Source of the DNA: Nocardia concava NBRC 100430 | GTDB lineage: Bacteria > Actinomycetota > Actinomycetes > Mycobacteriales > Mycobacteriaceae | Assembly: GCF_000308815.1 (NCBI RefSeq) | Contig: NZ_BAFX01000079.1 | Span: forward strand, 1 to 42,260 | Length of the DNA: 42,260 nucleotides | Direction of reading: 5' to 3' | Part shown: piece by piece, positions 1 through 7,858 of the stretch | Position numbering within the stretch: the first letter of the stretch is position 1 | How the letters are laid out: each line of letters starts with the position of its first letter | Notes under the pieces: generated by a model | The model's input: the letters and a program-made list of their open reading frames with translations, nothing else | What the model was told of the DNA's origin: nothing | Database searches by the model: none | Made by a program: the position numbers and the translations under genes

Positions 1-778
1 GCGCGTGCACGCCCAGTTCCTTGACCAAGGTGCGGGCCTCGTCGGCGGTCCGCACGGCCTGCCCCCAGTAGGCGCGCACCTCGACCCCATGCGCGAACTC
101 GAGCAGTTCGCGCACATCCTCCGCACCCGAGATCTCAGGTCCGGCGCATTCGTGCACGGCCACAACACCATTCGCGGCCGCCGAATCCAATGCCGCGGTC
201 CGCGCCGCATCCCGCTGGACCCGCGAGAGCGCCCCGAGCGCCGCGCCACGCACCCGATGATGGGCATCCGCCCGCAGCGGTTCCCCGCGAGTGAACCCCA
301 CCGCTTCGGTAATCCCGGCCACCTCATCGAGCAACGCGGTCGACGCCACAGCCGAATGTGCGTCCACCCGAGCCAGATACACCTGCCGCCCCGGCGCGGC
401 CGCATCGATCTCCTCGACGGTCGGCGCTCGTCCTTCGGCCCAGCGTGTCTCGTCCCAGCCCTCACCGAGTACGACCCCGTCGGGATGTGCGGCCGCGTAC
501 GCGCGCACCGCGTCCAAGCACCCGGCGAGAGAGTCGGCCTGCGCCAGATCGAGTCCCGTGAGCTTCAATCCCAGCGCGGTGACGTGCACGTGCGGATCCA
601 CGAATCCGGGTGCGACGAATGCCCCGTCCAATTCGATGACCTCAGCATCCGGATGCAACGCCCGCCCCGGCGTATCCAACCCCACCCACACCACGGTCCC
701 GTCGCTGACGGCCATGGCCGTCGCATCGGGATTGCTCGAACTGTAGATCCGACCGCCGACAAGCAACTGGGTACTCAC
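1..778 (-). CDS. Amidohydrolase family protein (YtcJ-like), C-terminus cut by window edge
   Basis: The reverse frame is open from a GTG at 778 to the window edge, so only the N-terminal 259 residues are present. It begins with a short beta region (VSTQLLVGGRIYSS), followed by a segment typical of metal-dependent amidohydrolases: an ELDGAFVAPGFVDPHVH stretch in which the HxH pair would bind the active-site metals. The following text (DLAQADSLAGCLDAV, GEGWDETRW, YLARVDAHSA) matches the YtcJ-like branch of amidohydrolase family 3, whose substrates are usually unknown. It is transcribed away from the toxin-antitoxin pair at 864. The family call is firm; the substrate is not known and the catalytic C-terminal part cannot be inspected. 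Confidence 0.85.
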   Translation of the reverse strand, partial: MSTQLLVGGRIYSSSNPDATAMAVSDGTVVWVGLDTPGRALHPDAEVIELDGAFVAPGFVDPHVHVTALGLKLTGLDLAQADSLAGCLDAVRAYAAAHPDGVVLGEGWDETRWAEGRAPTVEEIDAAAPGRQVYLARVDAHSAVASTALLDEVAGITEAVGFTRGEPLRADAHHRVRGAALGALSRVQRDAARTAALDSAAANGVVAVHECAGPEISGAEDVRELLEFAHGVEVRAYWGQAVRTADEARTLVKELGVHA

Positions 779-836
779 GGCTCCCCATCCTGCCCGACGT
801 GCCGATCCCGTCGGCAACCGGCAAGCCCTCCCGCCG

Positions 837-857
837 GTGCTACCAGAGTGCTACCGT
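837..857 (+). promoter_or_regulatory. Direct-repeat operator and -10 box of the toxin-antitoxin pair
   Basis: GTGCTACC occurs at 837-844 and again at 848-855, eleven bases apart, which puts both copies on the same face of the helix. The second copy overlaps a TACCGT box (852-857) lying six bases before the ATG at 864, the geometry of a leaderless actinobacterial promoter. Autorepression by the RHH protein is the natural reading, but this is inferred from layout. Confidence 0.5.
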
Positions 858-863
858 GGTGGG

Positions 864-1067
864 ATGAAAATCTCCGTTTCGCTGCCCGATGATCGCGTCA
901 CGGAATTGATCAAGCAGCAGCCGAACGTCTCGGACTTTCTCTACCGCGCGGCCCGTCGCATGCTCGTCGCCGAGGAACTGGCCGCCCTGACACCGGATCC
1001 CGAAGCCGAGGCGTTCCTGGAGGCCGCCGAGGCCGCCTCCCGCGCGGCATGGGCCGGCGATGACTGA
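864..1067 (+). CDS. Ribbon-helix-helix type antitoxin
   Basis: A 67-residue protein starting MKISVSLPDD, the usual beta-strand start of MetJ/Arc-type ribbon-helix-helix antitoxins, followed by a helix containing VSDFLYRAARRML and an acidic, Ala/Glu-rich C-terminal tail (AEAFLEAAEAASRAAW) of the kind that wraps a toxin partner. Its stop overlaps the next start by 8 bases, so the two are translationally coupled. The ATG at 864 is preferred to the upstream TTG because a TACCGT -10 box lies six bases before it. Expected role: DNA-binding, autoregulating antitoxin. The partner's identity as a toxin is less certain than the RHH fold. Confidence 0.7.
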   Translation: MKISVSLPDDRVTELIKQQPNVSDFLYRAARRMLVAEELAALTPDPEAEAFLEAAEAASRAAWAGDD

Positions 1068-1380
1068 CGTCCCCAACATTCAGGGCGAGATCTGGCGGTT
1101 GCGCGGTGTCCGCGATCAGGTCCACACGGTCGTGGTCCTCGACTCGGTCCCGCACGTCGTGCGCGGCGGGCTCATCGCGGTCTCCCTGATCATCCCCGTC
1201 GGTGATGCCCCCAATCCCCGTGCGCTGCTGACCGTTCCGATCGCCGACACCAATGCGGCGGTCGCGGTCTTCTGGCTGGGCACCTTCGCCGCCTCCCAAT
1301 TCATACAGAAGATCGGCATGCTCGACCCGGCCACCCTCGAGAACGTCCGCATGGCTCTCCGTGCCCGCTTCGACCTCTAG
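1060..1380 (+). CDS. Candidate MazF/PemK-like toxin
   Basis: A 106-residue protein overlapping the antitoxin gene. It starts with a GEIWRLRGV segment like the GEIW/GDVW opening of MazF/PemK endoribonucleases, then a hydrophobic strand (HTVVVLDS), a long strand region (GGLIAVSLIIPVGD), and a C-terminal block (IQKIGMLDPATLENVRMALRARFDL) that parallels the KIG.L...l..V...L ending of MazF. The Arg/Pro pair usually found before the first VVV strand is not evident, so it could be an inactive or divergent member, or a CcdB-like relative of the same fold. If active it would cleave RNA; this is inferred from the pairing and pattern only. Confidence 0.55.
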   Translation: MTDVPNIQGEIWRLRGVRDQVHTVVVLDSVPHVVRGGLIAVSLIIPVGDAPNPRALLTVPIADTNAAVAVFWLGTFAASQFIQKIGMLDPATLENVRMALRARFDL

Positions 1381-1501
1381 CCCTGGACATGAAAGGACGT
1401 CCGCGGCTGGACGACGGTAGGTATGACGGCCACCCGCGCCACGTGCTCGACTGCCCGGCGAGGGCTTCACACACCGTCGTGCCGGCTGGTCGAGAACGTG
1501 A

Positions 1502-1547
1502 TCACCCCGGTGCGCGAACGGCTCTGGGGCCGCGGGCACCGGGGTGA
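1502..1547. terminator. Convergent-gene hairpin
   Basis: A perfect 12-base inverted repeat (TCACCCCGGTGC at 1502-1513, complement at 1536-1547) with a 22-base loop that itself contains a CGGC/GCCG pairing. It sits between the ends of two converging genes (1380 and 1564). No T-tract follows in either direction, as is common for high-GC terminators. Confidence 0.55.
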
Positions 1548-1563
1548 GGAAAAGCTTTGCGGC

Positions 1564-2058
1564 TCAGCGGGGGTCGATCATTTTGTAGCCGTTGCCCTGG
1601 CCGTCGTCGTAGTACTCGGTGACGACGGTGGCGTCGATGACCTCGCCGTCGGGGTCGATGACGACATTGCGGTAGCCGTAGGGGCCGACGGCGGTGGCGA
1701 CGCGGCTCAGGCGGCGGGCGGCGAAGGCGGCCACCAGGGGGCGGAAGGCGAAGCGGGTGAAGGGGAGCAGGGCCAGCAGGCCGAGGGCGGTGGTGAGCAG
1801 GCCGGGGACGAACATGAGGACGGCGCCGGTCGCGACGAGGGCGCCGTCGGCGACGGCGGTGCTGGGTTCGAGTTCACCGCGGGCGGCGCGGCGGAAGTTC
1901 TGGAAGACGCGCCGGCCCTGCGAGCGCACCAGCACCAGGCCCACGGCCGAACCGGCCAGGAGCAGCAGGATGGTGGGGAACACGCCGATGAAGTGGCCGA
2001 CCACGACGAGGGTGGCGATCTCGGCGACGAAGTACGCGAGGAACAGCAGGGCGGGCAT
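1564..2058 (-). CDS. fxsA: FxsA family membrane protein
   Basis: A 164-residue protein with the hallmark FxsA opening: a first membrane helix (LLFLAYFVAEIATLVVVGHFIG), a second helix (TILLLLAGSAVGLVLVRSQG), and a pair of helices around GALVATGAVLMFVPGLLTTALG and LALLPFTR. In Escherichia coli FxsA counteracts F-exclusion of phage T7, but in actinobacteria its role is unknown; it is an inner-membrane protein. The cytoplasmic tail ends in an acidic DGEVIDATVVTEYYDD segment. It stands alone, converging on the toxin gene. The start follows a plausible AAGGAT ribosome-binding site at about 2064-2069. Confidence 0.85.
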   Translation of the reverse strand: MPALLFLAYFVAEIATLVVVGHFIGVFPTILLLLAGSAVGLVLVRSQGRRVFQNFRRAARGELEPSTAVADGALVATGAVLMFVPGLLTTALGLLALLPFTRFAFRPLVAAFAARRLSRVATAVGPYGYRNVVIDPDGEVIDATVVTEYYDDGQGNGYKMIDPR

Positions 2059-2184
2059 CGGGCGATCCTTTCGATCGATCTACCTGTGCAACGCACGGAT
2101 GGCCGGATTTTCTCCCGGATGCGGTCCCGGTCACACCGCTCCGCGGCCTCCGGCCACATCGCTGCGCCGCGCCGGTCGCATCGC

Positions 2185-2847
2185 TCAGGCGCTCCCCGGC
2201 CGCACCAGCCCGGTTTCGTAGGCCAGCACCACGGCCTGAACCCGGTCGCGCAGGCCGAGTTTGGTGAGGACGCGCCCGACATGAGTCTTCACCGTCGCCT
2301 CCGATAGGAACAGCGCCCCGGCGATCTCGGCATTGGAGCGCCCGGCGGCGATATGCTCGAGCACCTCGCGCTCGCGGGCGGTGAGCACGTCGAGCACCTT
2401 CGGATCGCGCCCCGCGGCCGGATCCTCGGCGATCAGCCGGTCCAGCAGCCGCTTGGTGACCTTCGGCGACACCACCGCATCCCCCGCCGCCACACTGCGA
2501 ATCGCGGAGATCAAATCCTCCGGAGGCGTGTCCTTGAGCAGGAACCCGCTCGCCCCCGCCCGCAACGCCCCCAGCGCATGCTCATCCAGATCGAAGGTCG
2601 TCATCACCAGAACCCGGCTCCCACACCCGGATTCGATGATCCGCGCCGTCGCGGTCACCCCGTCGGTCACCGGCATCCGCACATCCATCAACACCACATC
2701 CGGCCGCAACTCCCCGGCCCGCGCAATCGCGGCCGCCCCGTTATCGGCCTCCCCCACCACCTCGATATCGGGATGCGCTCCGAGCACCATCCGCAACCCT
2801 GCGCGCATGAGCTCCTGGTCATCGACAACGAGAACGGTGATCGGCAC
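2185..2847 (-). CDS. NarL/LuxR-family response regulator
   Basis: A 220-residue two-domain regulator. The receiver domain (about 1-120) has the acidic pair D9/D10, the phosphorylation site D55 in VVLMDVRMP and the conserved lysine K105 in FLLKD. The C-terminal LuxR helix-turn-helix starts at LTAREREVLEHIAAGRSN (about 155) and runs through TVKTHVGRVLTKLGL. It lies downstream of the histidine kinase gene at 3070-4380 on the same strand and is its expected partner. A TAGGTT box (2854-2859) six bases before the GTG start suggests that it also has its own leaderless promoter. The start GTG has no Shine-Dalgarno sequence, consistent with that. The target genes are unknown; the neighbouring TauE/SafE permease is one candidate. 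Confidence 0.93.
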   Translation of the reverse strand: MPITVLVVDDQELMRAGLRMVLGAHPDIEVVGEADNGAAAIARAGELRPDVVLMDVRMPVTDGVTATARIIESGCGSRVLVMTTFDLDEHALGALRAGASGFLLKDTPPEDLISAIRSVAAGDAVVSPKVTKRLLDRLIAEDPAAGRDPKVLDVLTAREREVLEHIAAGRSNAEIAGALFLSEATVKTHVGRVLTKLGLRDRVQAVVLAYETGLVRPGSA

Positions 2848-2980
2848 CCACCTAACCTATCCGGTGCGCGCGGTCGGACCTCAAACCACCGGCTTCGACC
2901 ACGTCGAGGAGCGTTGCCGCACGCGAGCCGGGGGCGCTGCGTGTCCAGGCCGGTCGAGGTCGCTGTGGCGGCGCTCCCAA

Positions 2981-3052
2981 ATGGGCCTATTCCTACACAA
3001 ACGCACCGCAATTGGCGGGGTCCGGCGAGGGTTTGTGTAGGAATAGGCCCAT
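2981..3052. repeat. Perfect 22-bp inverted repeat between kinase and regulator genes
   Basis: Arms at 2981-3002 and 3031-3052 are exact reverse complements (left arm begins ATGGGCCTATTCC) with a 28-base spacer containing CAATTG. The transcript from the kinase gene into the response regulator gene would fold into a very stable hairpin. Both arms are less GC-rich than the surroundings. It may be an intra-operonic terminator/attenuator or a dispersed palindromic element; no flanking target duplication was seen. Confidence 0.75.
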
Positions 3053-3069
3053 CGTCGGTCTCCAGGCGC

Positions 3070-4380
3070 TTACTCCATCGCGCCGCGATCGAGCGGGATC
3101 GTTGCCCGAACTGTCCAGCCGCCGTGGACGTTTCGGCCCGCCGACAGCGTGCCACCGAGGACGGCGATGCGCTCGCGCATGCCGACCAGGCCGAGACCGC
3201 TGCCCGGGATGCGCGGTTCGGCCGGGCCCGGCGCGGCGGGCGCCGGTTTGATTGTGCCGCCGCTGTTTCCGCTGGATCCGCCCGCACCGACGACGCCGTG
3301 TCCGCCACCGGTAATGCGGTGGCCGCCGGTCCCGTGACCGCAGTGGCCGCCGGTCGCGGCCGGGGTCAGCGCCGTCCGACCGGAGTCGGTGATGTCGAGC
3401 AGGACGTCGGTGTCGCGGCGGGTGACGGTGACGACGGCGCGGGGGTCGGGGCCGGCGTGGCGGAGGGTGTTGGTGAGCGATTCCTGGACGATGCGGTGGA
3501 TGCCGAGGCTGACCTCGGGGGTGACGGTGTCGAGTTCGCCGGCGAGTTCGAGGGAGATGTTCAGGCCTGCGCTGCGCATCATGTCGACCACCTTGGCGAT
3601 GCCCGCGGTGCCGTGCTGCGGAAGTTCTTCGGGCGCATGCTCGGTGCGCAGCAACTCGACGGTGCGGCGTAGTTCGCGCAGGGCGTCGCGGCCGGTGCCG
3701 GCGATGGTGGACAGTGCCTTTTCGGCGGTGTCGGGGTCGTGGCGCAGGGCGTAGCGTGCGCCGTCGGCCTGGACGATGATGACGCTGACCGCGTGGGCGA
3801 CGACGTCGTGGAGTTCGCGGGCGATGCGGGTGCGTTCGGCGGCGACCGCGTCGTGGGCGCGGCGTTCGCGGTCGTAGTCGGCGACGGCCAGGCGGGCGGC
3901 GACCTCGGCGTCGTAGGCGTGGCGGGCGCCCACGAATTCGGCCAGGGTCCAGCACAGGGCGTAGAAGAGTGCGGTGAAGGCGATGTCGGTGCCGCTCGGT
4001 TTCCCGATCGCGGCGGCCGAGATGAGGCTGTCGAGGATGAGGATGCCAAGATAGATCAGCCCTTGGCGGCGGCCGACATAGGCGACCAGCGTGTAGAGCA
4101 TGATGCCCAATCCCAGCAGCGCCGGATGCACCGAGGTGTCGCCGACCGCTCCGTGCACCATCGAGGCGGCGATCGACAGCAGCACCGCACCCACCGCCGC
4201 GGCCCAGGTGTGGGTGCGGCGGAACACGATCGGCACCACCAGCAGCACGCTGAACACCAGATAGGTCACCTTGGAGCTGCTGTTGCCCACCGACAGCACG
4301 TCGATGCCGAGCAGCAGCAGGGCCAGGATCGTATCGGTGATGAGGGGCTTGCCACGCAGCCACAAACTGAACCGGCGCAC
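3070..4380 (-). CDS. DesK/NarX-type sensor histidine kinase with His/Gly-rich insertion
   Basis: A 436-residue membrane kinase. The first 150 residues hold about five hydrophobic helices and no large sensory domain. The HisKA_3 dimerisation helix follows with the phosphoacceptor H191 in ARELHDVVAHAVSV. The ATPase domain has an N-box (QESLTNTLRHA, 299-309), a D-box around LLDITDSG (327-334) and a second glycine box GSGLGLVGMRERI (393-405). Between these two, residues 336-390 form a low-complexity Gly/His/Pro/Ser insertion with GGHCGHGTGGH where most relatives have a short lid. A TAGGGT box (4387-4392) six bases before the GTG start indicates leaderless transcription. It should phosphorylate the regulator encoded downstream at 2185-2847. 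The stimulus is unknown; the insertion could bind metal. Confidence 0.93.
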   Translation of the reverse strand: MRRFSLWLRGKPLITDTILALLLLGIDVLSVGNSSSKVTYLVFSVLLVVPIVFRRTHTWAAAVGAVLLSIAASMVHGAVGDTSVHPALLGLGIMLYTLVAYVGRRQGLIYLGILILDSLISAAAIGKPSGTDIAFTALFYALCWTLAEFVGARHAYDAEVAARLAVADYDRERRAHDAVAAERTRIARELHDVVAHAVSVIIVQADGARYALRHDPDTAEKALSTIAGTGRDALRELRRTVELLRTEHAPEELPQHGTAGIAKVVDMMRSAGLNISLELAGELDTVTPEVSLGIHRIVQESLTNTLRHAGPDPRAVVTVTRRDTDVLLDITDSGRTALTPAATGGHCGHGTGGHRITGGGHGVVGAGGSSGNSGGTIKPAPAAPGPAEPRIPGSGLGLVGMRERIAVLGGTLSAGRNVHGGWTVRATIPLDRGAME

Positions 4381-4386
4381 CTGACC

Positions 4387-4392
4387 ACCCTA
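4387..4392 (-). promoter_or_regulatory. Leaderless -10 box of the kinase gene
   Basis: Reverse-strand TAGGGT ends six bases before the GTG start at 4380, and there is no ribosome-binding site, matching leaderless actinobacterial promoters. Confidence 0.5.
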
Positions 4393-4514
4393 CGGTCCCG
4401 GCGCTTTCACCCGGCCCTCCCGCACTGCGGCGCACGCCGCGGCCTTCGCTCCGCACGACCCGCTCCGCGATCTCCGGTTTGATCTTGTGCGGCCGCCTCT
4501 GGTTGGGTCTGTCT

Positions 4515-5282
4515 GTGAGCCTTGCGGACTGGGCGGTCTTGCTGACCGCGGCGACGGCGGCCGGTTGGGTCGATGCGGTGGTCGGCGGCGGGGGGTTGAT
4601 CGTGTTGCCGACGCTGTTCGTGGTGCTTCCCGGTCTGGCTCCGCAGACGGCCTTGGGCACCAACAAGATCGCCGCCTTCTCCGGCACCAGCGCGGCGGTC
4701 ATCACCTTCGCCCGCAAGGTGCCGATGCGCTGGAAGGTGCTGATCCCCGGTGCGCTCATCGCCGCGATCGCCGCCGCCTGCGGGTCGGCGGCGGTCGCGT
4801 TGATCGACAAGAAGTTCTTCGTCCCGATCGTCATGGTCGTGCTCGTCGGCGTGGCGATCTTCGTGACCCTGCGCCCCTCGGTCGGCGTCACCATGGCCAC
4901 CCATCCCCCGACCCGCCGCAAGACGATCCTGGTCGTGGCCCTGGCCGCGGGCCTGATCGGCCTCTACGACGGCATCCTCGGCCCGGGCACCGGCACCTTC
5001 CTGATCATCACCTTCGCCACCCTGCTCGGCACCGAATTCGTCCGCGCGGCGGCCATGGCCAAGGTCATCAACTGCGGCTCCAACCTGGGCTCGCTGATAT
5101 ATCTGGCGAGCACCGGCCACGTGCTGTGGGCATTGGGCCTGTCCATGGCGGTCGCGAATGTGGCCGGGTCCGTGGTCGGTTCACGCATGGCGCTGGCGAA
5201 GGGCGCGGGCTTCGTCCGCGCCGTCCTGCTGGTCGTCGTCATCGCCATGGTCATCCGTCTGGGCTGGCAACAGTTCGGCTAG
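4515..5282 (+). CDS. TauE/SafE (TSUP) family membrane transporter
   Basis: About 255 residues with eight hydrophobic segments. The first contains GWVDAVVGGGGLIVLPTL, the glycine-rich signature of the TauE/SafE sulfite-exporter-like family, followed by ALGTNKIAAFSGT, another family hallmark; the second half repeats the pattern with GLYDGILGPGTGTFLII. Family members move sulfite, sulfoacetate or other organic anions across the inner membrane; the substrate here cannot be told. GTG at 4515 is preferred because the hydrophobic first segment starts just after it; a TTG at 4479 would add 12 residues. It diverges from the kinase gene and its stop is four bases from the end of the converging TetR gene. 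Confidence 0.88.
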   Translation: MSLADWAVLLTAATAAGWVDAVVGGGGLIVLPTLFVVLPGLAPQTALGTNKIAAFSGTSAAVITFARKVPMRWKVLIPGALIAAIAAACGSAAVALIDKKFFVPIVMVVLVGVAIFVTLRPSVGVTMATHPPTRRKTILVVALAAGLIGLYDGILGPGTGTFLIITFATLLGTEFVRAAAMAKVINCGSNLGSLIYLASTGHVLWALGLSMAVANVAGSVVGSRMALAKGAGFVRAVLLVVVIAMVIRLGWQQFG

Positions 5283-5286
5283 CAGG

Positions 5287-6099
5287 TCAGACGCGAGCGT
5301 CCTCGGGCTGGCGGTGGATGACGGGCAGGGCGCGTTCGAAGGGTGAGCGCGGCGCGGACTCCGAGGTCAGCCGATGCACCGTCCCGATCGGGCGGAAGGC
5401 TTCCGGCTCCGGGCGTAGCGGGACATCGGGCAGCAATTGTGTTTGCTCGCCGGGCAGTTCGCGCGGTTCCGGCGCGGGCTGGGACAGCCACGGCGCCAGC
5501 ACCTTCGAGGTGGTCTCCTGGATCTTGCGTTGCAGCGCTTCACCGTCCTCGGCGAGCCCGGGCCGCTGGAACAGCACGGTCAGCGCACCCGACACCGCCC
5601 CGACGACCGCACCCACCAGCGCGGCCGCCCCGACATCGTCGAGTTCCTCGGGGAAGGCGGTACGCAATTGCCGCGCGATCTCCTGCTGGGAGGCCAGCTG
5701 CGCGTAGGCGGCGCGCCCGCTGACCGCGGGCACGGTGCGCGAAACCTGCGCGCGCAGTACGGCGATCCGCGCGGCGAGGGTGTCGCCGAGGTGGTCGCCG
5801 GGATTGTCACCGGCGGCGCGCAGGGCGCGCAGCAGCACCTCGACGGGGCGTTCCCCGGGCCGGCGGGTGGCGATGGCGCGCACGGCGGCCTGCACACGTT
5901 CGTCCGGCTCGGGGAACAGTAGTTCCTCCTTGCTGGCGAAGTAGTTGAAGAACGTTCTGGTGCCGACTTCGGCGGCGGCCGCGATATCGGCGACGGTGGT
6001 CGCCTCGTATCCTCGGCTCTCGAACTGTTCGACGGCGGCTTCGAGCAGGGCTCGGCGGGTGCGTTCCCGTTTGCGATCGCGGAGTGCGGATGGCGGCAC
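5287..6099 (-). CDS. TetR family transcriptional regulator with extended C-terminal tail
   Basis: A 270-residue protein. The N-terminal TetR helix-turn-helix spans about residues 8-60 (RERTRRALLEAAVEQFESRGYEATTVADIAAAAEVGTRTFFNYF region), followed by the usual helical ligand domain to about residue 205. The remaining 60 or so residues are Pro/Glu/Arg-rich and look unstructured, which is longer than the 190-220 residues typical of the family. The GTG start has a TACTGT box eight bases upstream. It diverges from tldD across a 188-bp region. The target is unknown; the divergent tldD promoter is the nearest candidate. Confidence 0.88.
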   Translation of the reverse strand: MPPSALRDRKRERTRRALLEAAVEQFESRGYEATTVADIAAAAEVGTRTFFNYFASKEELLFPEPDERVQAAVRAIATRRPGERPVEVLLRALRAAGDNPGDHLGDTLAARIAVLRAQVSRTVPAVSGRAAYAQLASQQEIARQLRTAFPEELDDVGAAALVGAVVGAVSGALTVLFQRPGLAEDGEALQRKIQETTSKVLAPWLSQPAPEPRELPGEQTQLLPDVPLRPEPEAFRPIGTVHRLTSESAPRSPFERALPVIHRQPEDARV

Positions 6100-6274
6100 G
6101 CGGGCAGACAGTACGGCATCCGGTCAGCAAAACGTGGCATGTCCAGCCGTTGTGCGTGCCGTTTCACCGTGTGCGCGTTGGCACTTCACGCATTGTTGCA
6201 GCGTATGCACGTTTGCGGGGTCTGATATTTCCTGCGGGGTGAGTCGAATCTTGTCGCTGCGGCGTGTCGCCCTC

Positions 6275-6280
6275 TAGCGT
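6275..6280 (+). promoter_or_regulatory. Leaderless -10 box of tldD
   Basis: TAGCGT lies seven bases before the GTG at 6288 with no ribosome-binding site, which also helps fix that start rather than GTG 6264 or 6282. Confidence 0.5.
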
Positions 6281-6287
6281 GGTGCGG

Positions 6288-7814
6288 GTGAGCATCGCTA
6301 CCGCTGTCGTGGACGACCAGTTCCGTGCGCTGCCGTTGTCCGCGCTCGCCGACGCCGCGTTGAGCGCGGCCCGCGCGGCCGGGGCCGAGTACGCCGACCT
6401 GCGCGTGCATCGACTTGTGCAGCAGTCCATCAGGTTGCGCGACGGTCGTGTCGAATCGGTGTCGGACAGTATCGATCTCGGGTTCGCGGTGCGCGTGATC
6501 GTCGACGGCACCTGGGGTTTCGCCTCGCACGCCGACCTGACCACCGACACCGCCGCCGAGGTGGCGCGCCGGGCGGTCACGGTCGCGAGCACGCTGCGCG
6601 CGCTCAATCGCGAGCGGGTCGAGCTGGCCGCCGAGCCGCGCTACGACGGCGTGGAACACGTCTCGCCCTATGACGTCGATCCGTTCTCCGTGCCGACACC
6701 GGAGAAAGTGGCGCTGCTGCTGGACTATTCGGAGCGTTTGAAGGCCGCCGACGGCGTCGATCACGTGACGGCGTCGGTGCTGCAGGTCAAGGAACAGACC
6801 TTCTACGCCGACACTTTCGGCTCCCGCATCACCCAGCAGCGGGTCCGGCTGCACCCGCAGCTCGAGGCGATCACCGTCGACCCGGCGGCGGGCGTGTTCG
6901 AGACCATGCGCACCCTCGCCGCCCCGGCCGGGCGCGGCTGGGAGTACGTGACCGGCGCGGACGGAACCTGGGACTGGGCAGGCGAACTCGCGCAGATCCC
7001 GGAGTGGCTGGCCGAGAAGGTGAAGGCCCCCAGCGTGACGGCCGGGCCCACCGACCTGGTCATCGACCCGACCAACCTGTGGCTGACCATCCACGAATCC
7101 ATCGGCCACGCCACCGAATACGACCGCGCCATCGGCTACGAATCCGCCTACGCCGGAACCTCCTTTGCCACGCCCGACAAGCTCGGCACCCTGAAGTACG
7201 GCACCCCGATCATGCATGTGACCGGCGACCGCACCCAGGAGCACGGCCTGGCCAGCGTCGGCTGGGACGACGAGGGCGTGGCCGGGCAGCGCTGGGATCT
7301 GGTGCGCGACGGCATTCTCGTCGGCTACCAGCTGGATCGAGTCTTCGCGCCCCGCTTGGGACTCGAACGCTCCAACGGCTGCTCCTACGCCGACTCCGCG
7401 CACCACGTGCCGATCCAGCGCATGGCCAATGTGTCGCTGCAACCGGATCCGGTGCGCGACACCAGCACCGCGGACCTGATCTCGCGCGTCGAGAACGGCA
7501 TCTACATCGTCGGCGACAAGTCGTGGTCGATCGATATGCAGCGCTACAACTTCCAGTTCACCGGTCAGCGTTTCTTCCGCATCCGCAACGGCGAATTGGC
7601 CGGGCAGCTGCGCGATGTCGCCTACCAGGCCACCACCACCGACTTCTGGGGTTCGATGGAGGCCGTCGGCGGGCCCTCGACCTGGGTGCTCGGCGGCGCG
7701 TTCAACTGCGGCAAGGCGCAACCCGGCCAGGTGGCGGCGGTCTCGCACGGCTGCCCGTCGGTGCTGGTGCGCGGCATCAATATTCTCAATACCCGCGCCG
7801 AGGCCGGACAGTAA
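6288..7814 (+). CDS. tldD: TldD family metalloprotease subunit
   Basis: A 508-residue protein of the TldD/PmbA family, which forms a zinc-dependent heterodimeric protease with TldE and degrades unfolded peptides or trims modified peptide precursors. The zinc motif HESIGH is at about residues 269-274 (HExxxH, as in TldD), with the later GNSY-like region represented by a LERSNGCSYADSAHHVPIQR stretch. The N-terminal half carries the DLRVHRLVQQSIRLRDGRVE segment typical of the family. The partner gene starts 45 bp downstream and the pair almost certainly forms an operon. The start is set by the leaderless -10 box at 6275. Confidence 0.93.
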   Translation: MSIATAVVDDQFRALPLSALADAALSAARAAGAEYADLRVHRLVQQSIRLRDGRVESVSDSIDLGFAVRVIVDGTWGFASHADLTTDTAAEVARRAVTVASTLRALNRERVELAAEPRYDGVEHVSPYDVDPFSVPTPEKVALLLDYSERLKAADGVDHVTASVLQVKEQTFYADTFGSRITQQRVRLHPQLEAITVDPAAGVFETMRTLAAPAGRGWEYVTGADGTWDWAGELAQIPEWLAEKVKAPSVTAGPTDLVIDPTNLWLTIHESIGHATEYDRAIGYESAYAGTSFATPDKLGTLKYGTPIMHVTGDRTQEHGLASVGWDDEGVAGQRWDLVRDGILVGYQLDRVFAPRLGLERSNGCSYADSAHHVPIQRMANVSLQPDPVRDTSTADLISRVENGIYIVGDKSWSIDMQRYNFQFTGQRFFRIRNGELAGQLRDVAYQATTTDFWGSMEAVGGPSTWVLGGAFNCGKAQPGQVAAVSHGCPSVLVRGINILNTRAEAGQ

Positions 7815-7858
7815 GAGCAGGGCCGGACAGCATCTTCTCCACGAAAGGACCGACAACG

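Noticed and set aside
3003..3030. Spacer of the large inverted repeat considered as a transposon end
   Set aside because: No transposase remnant and no flanking target duplication were found; the distance between arms is too short for an insertion element with cargo.
2993..4921. A long reverse frame covering the kinase and part of the permease
   Set aside because: Composed of Arg/His/Pro-rich low-complexity text from a shadow frame. The kinase frame has all HisKA_3 and ATPase motifs.
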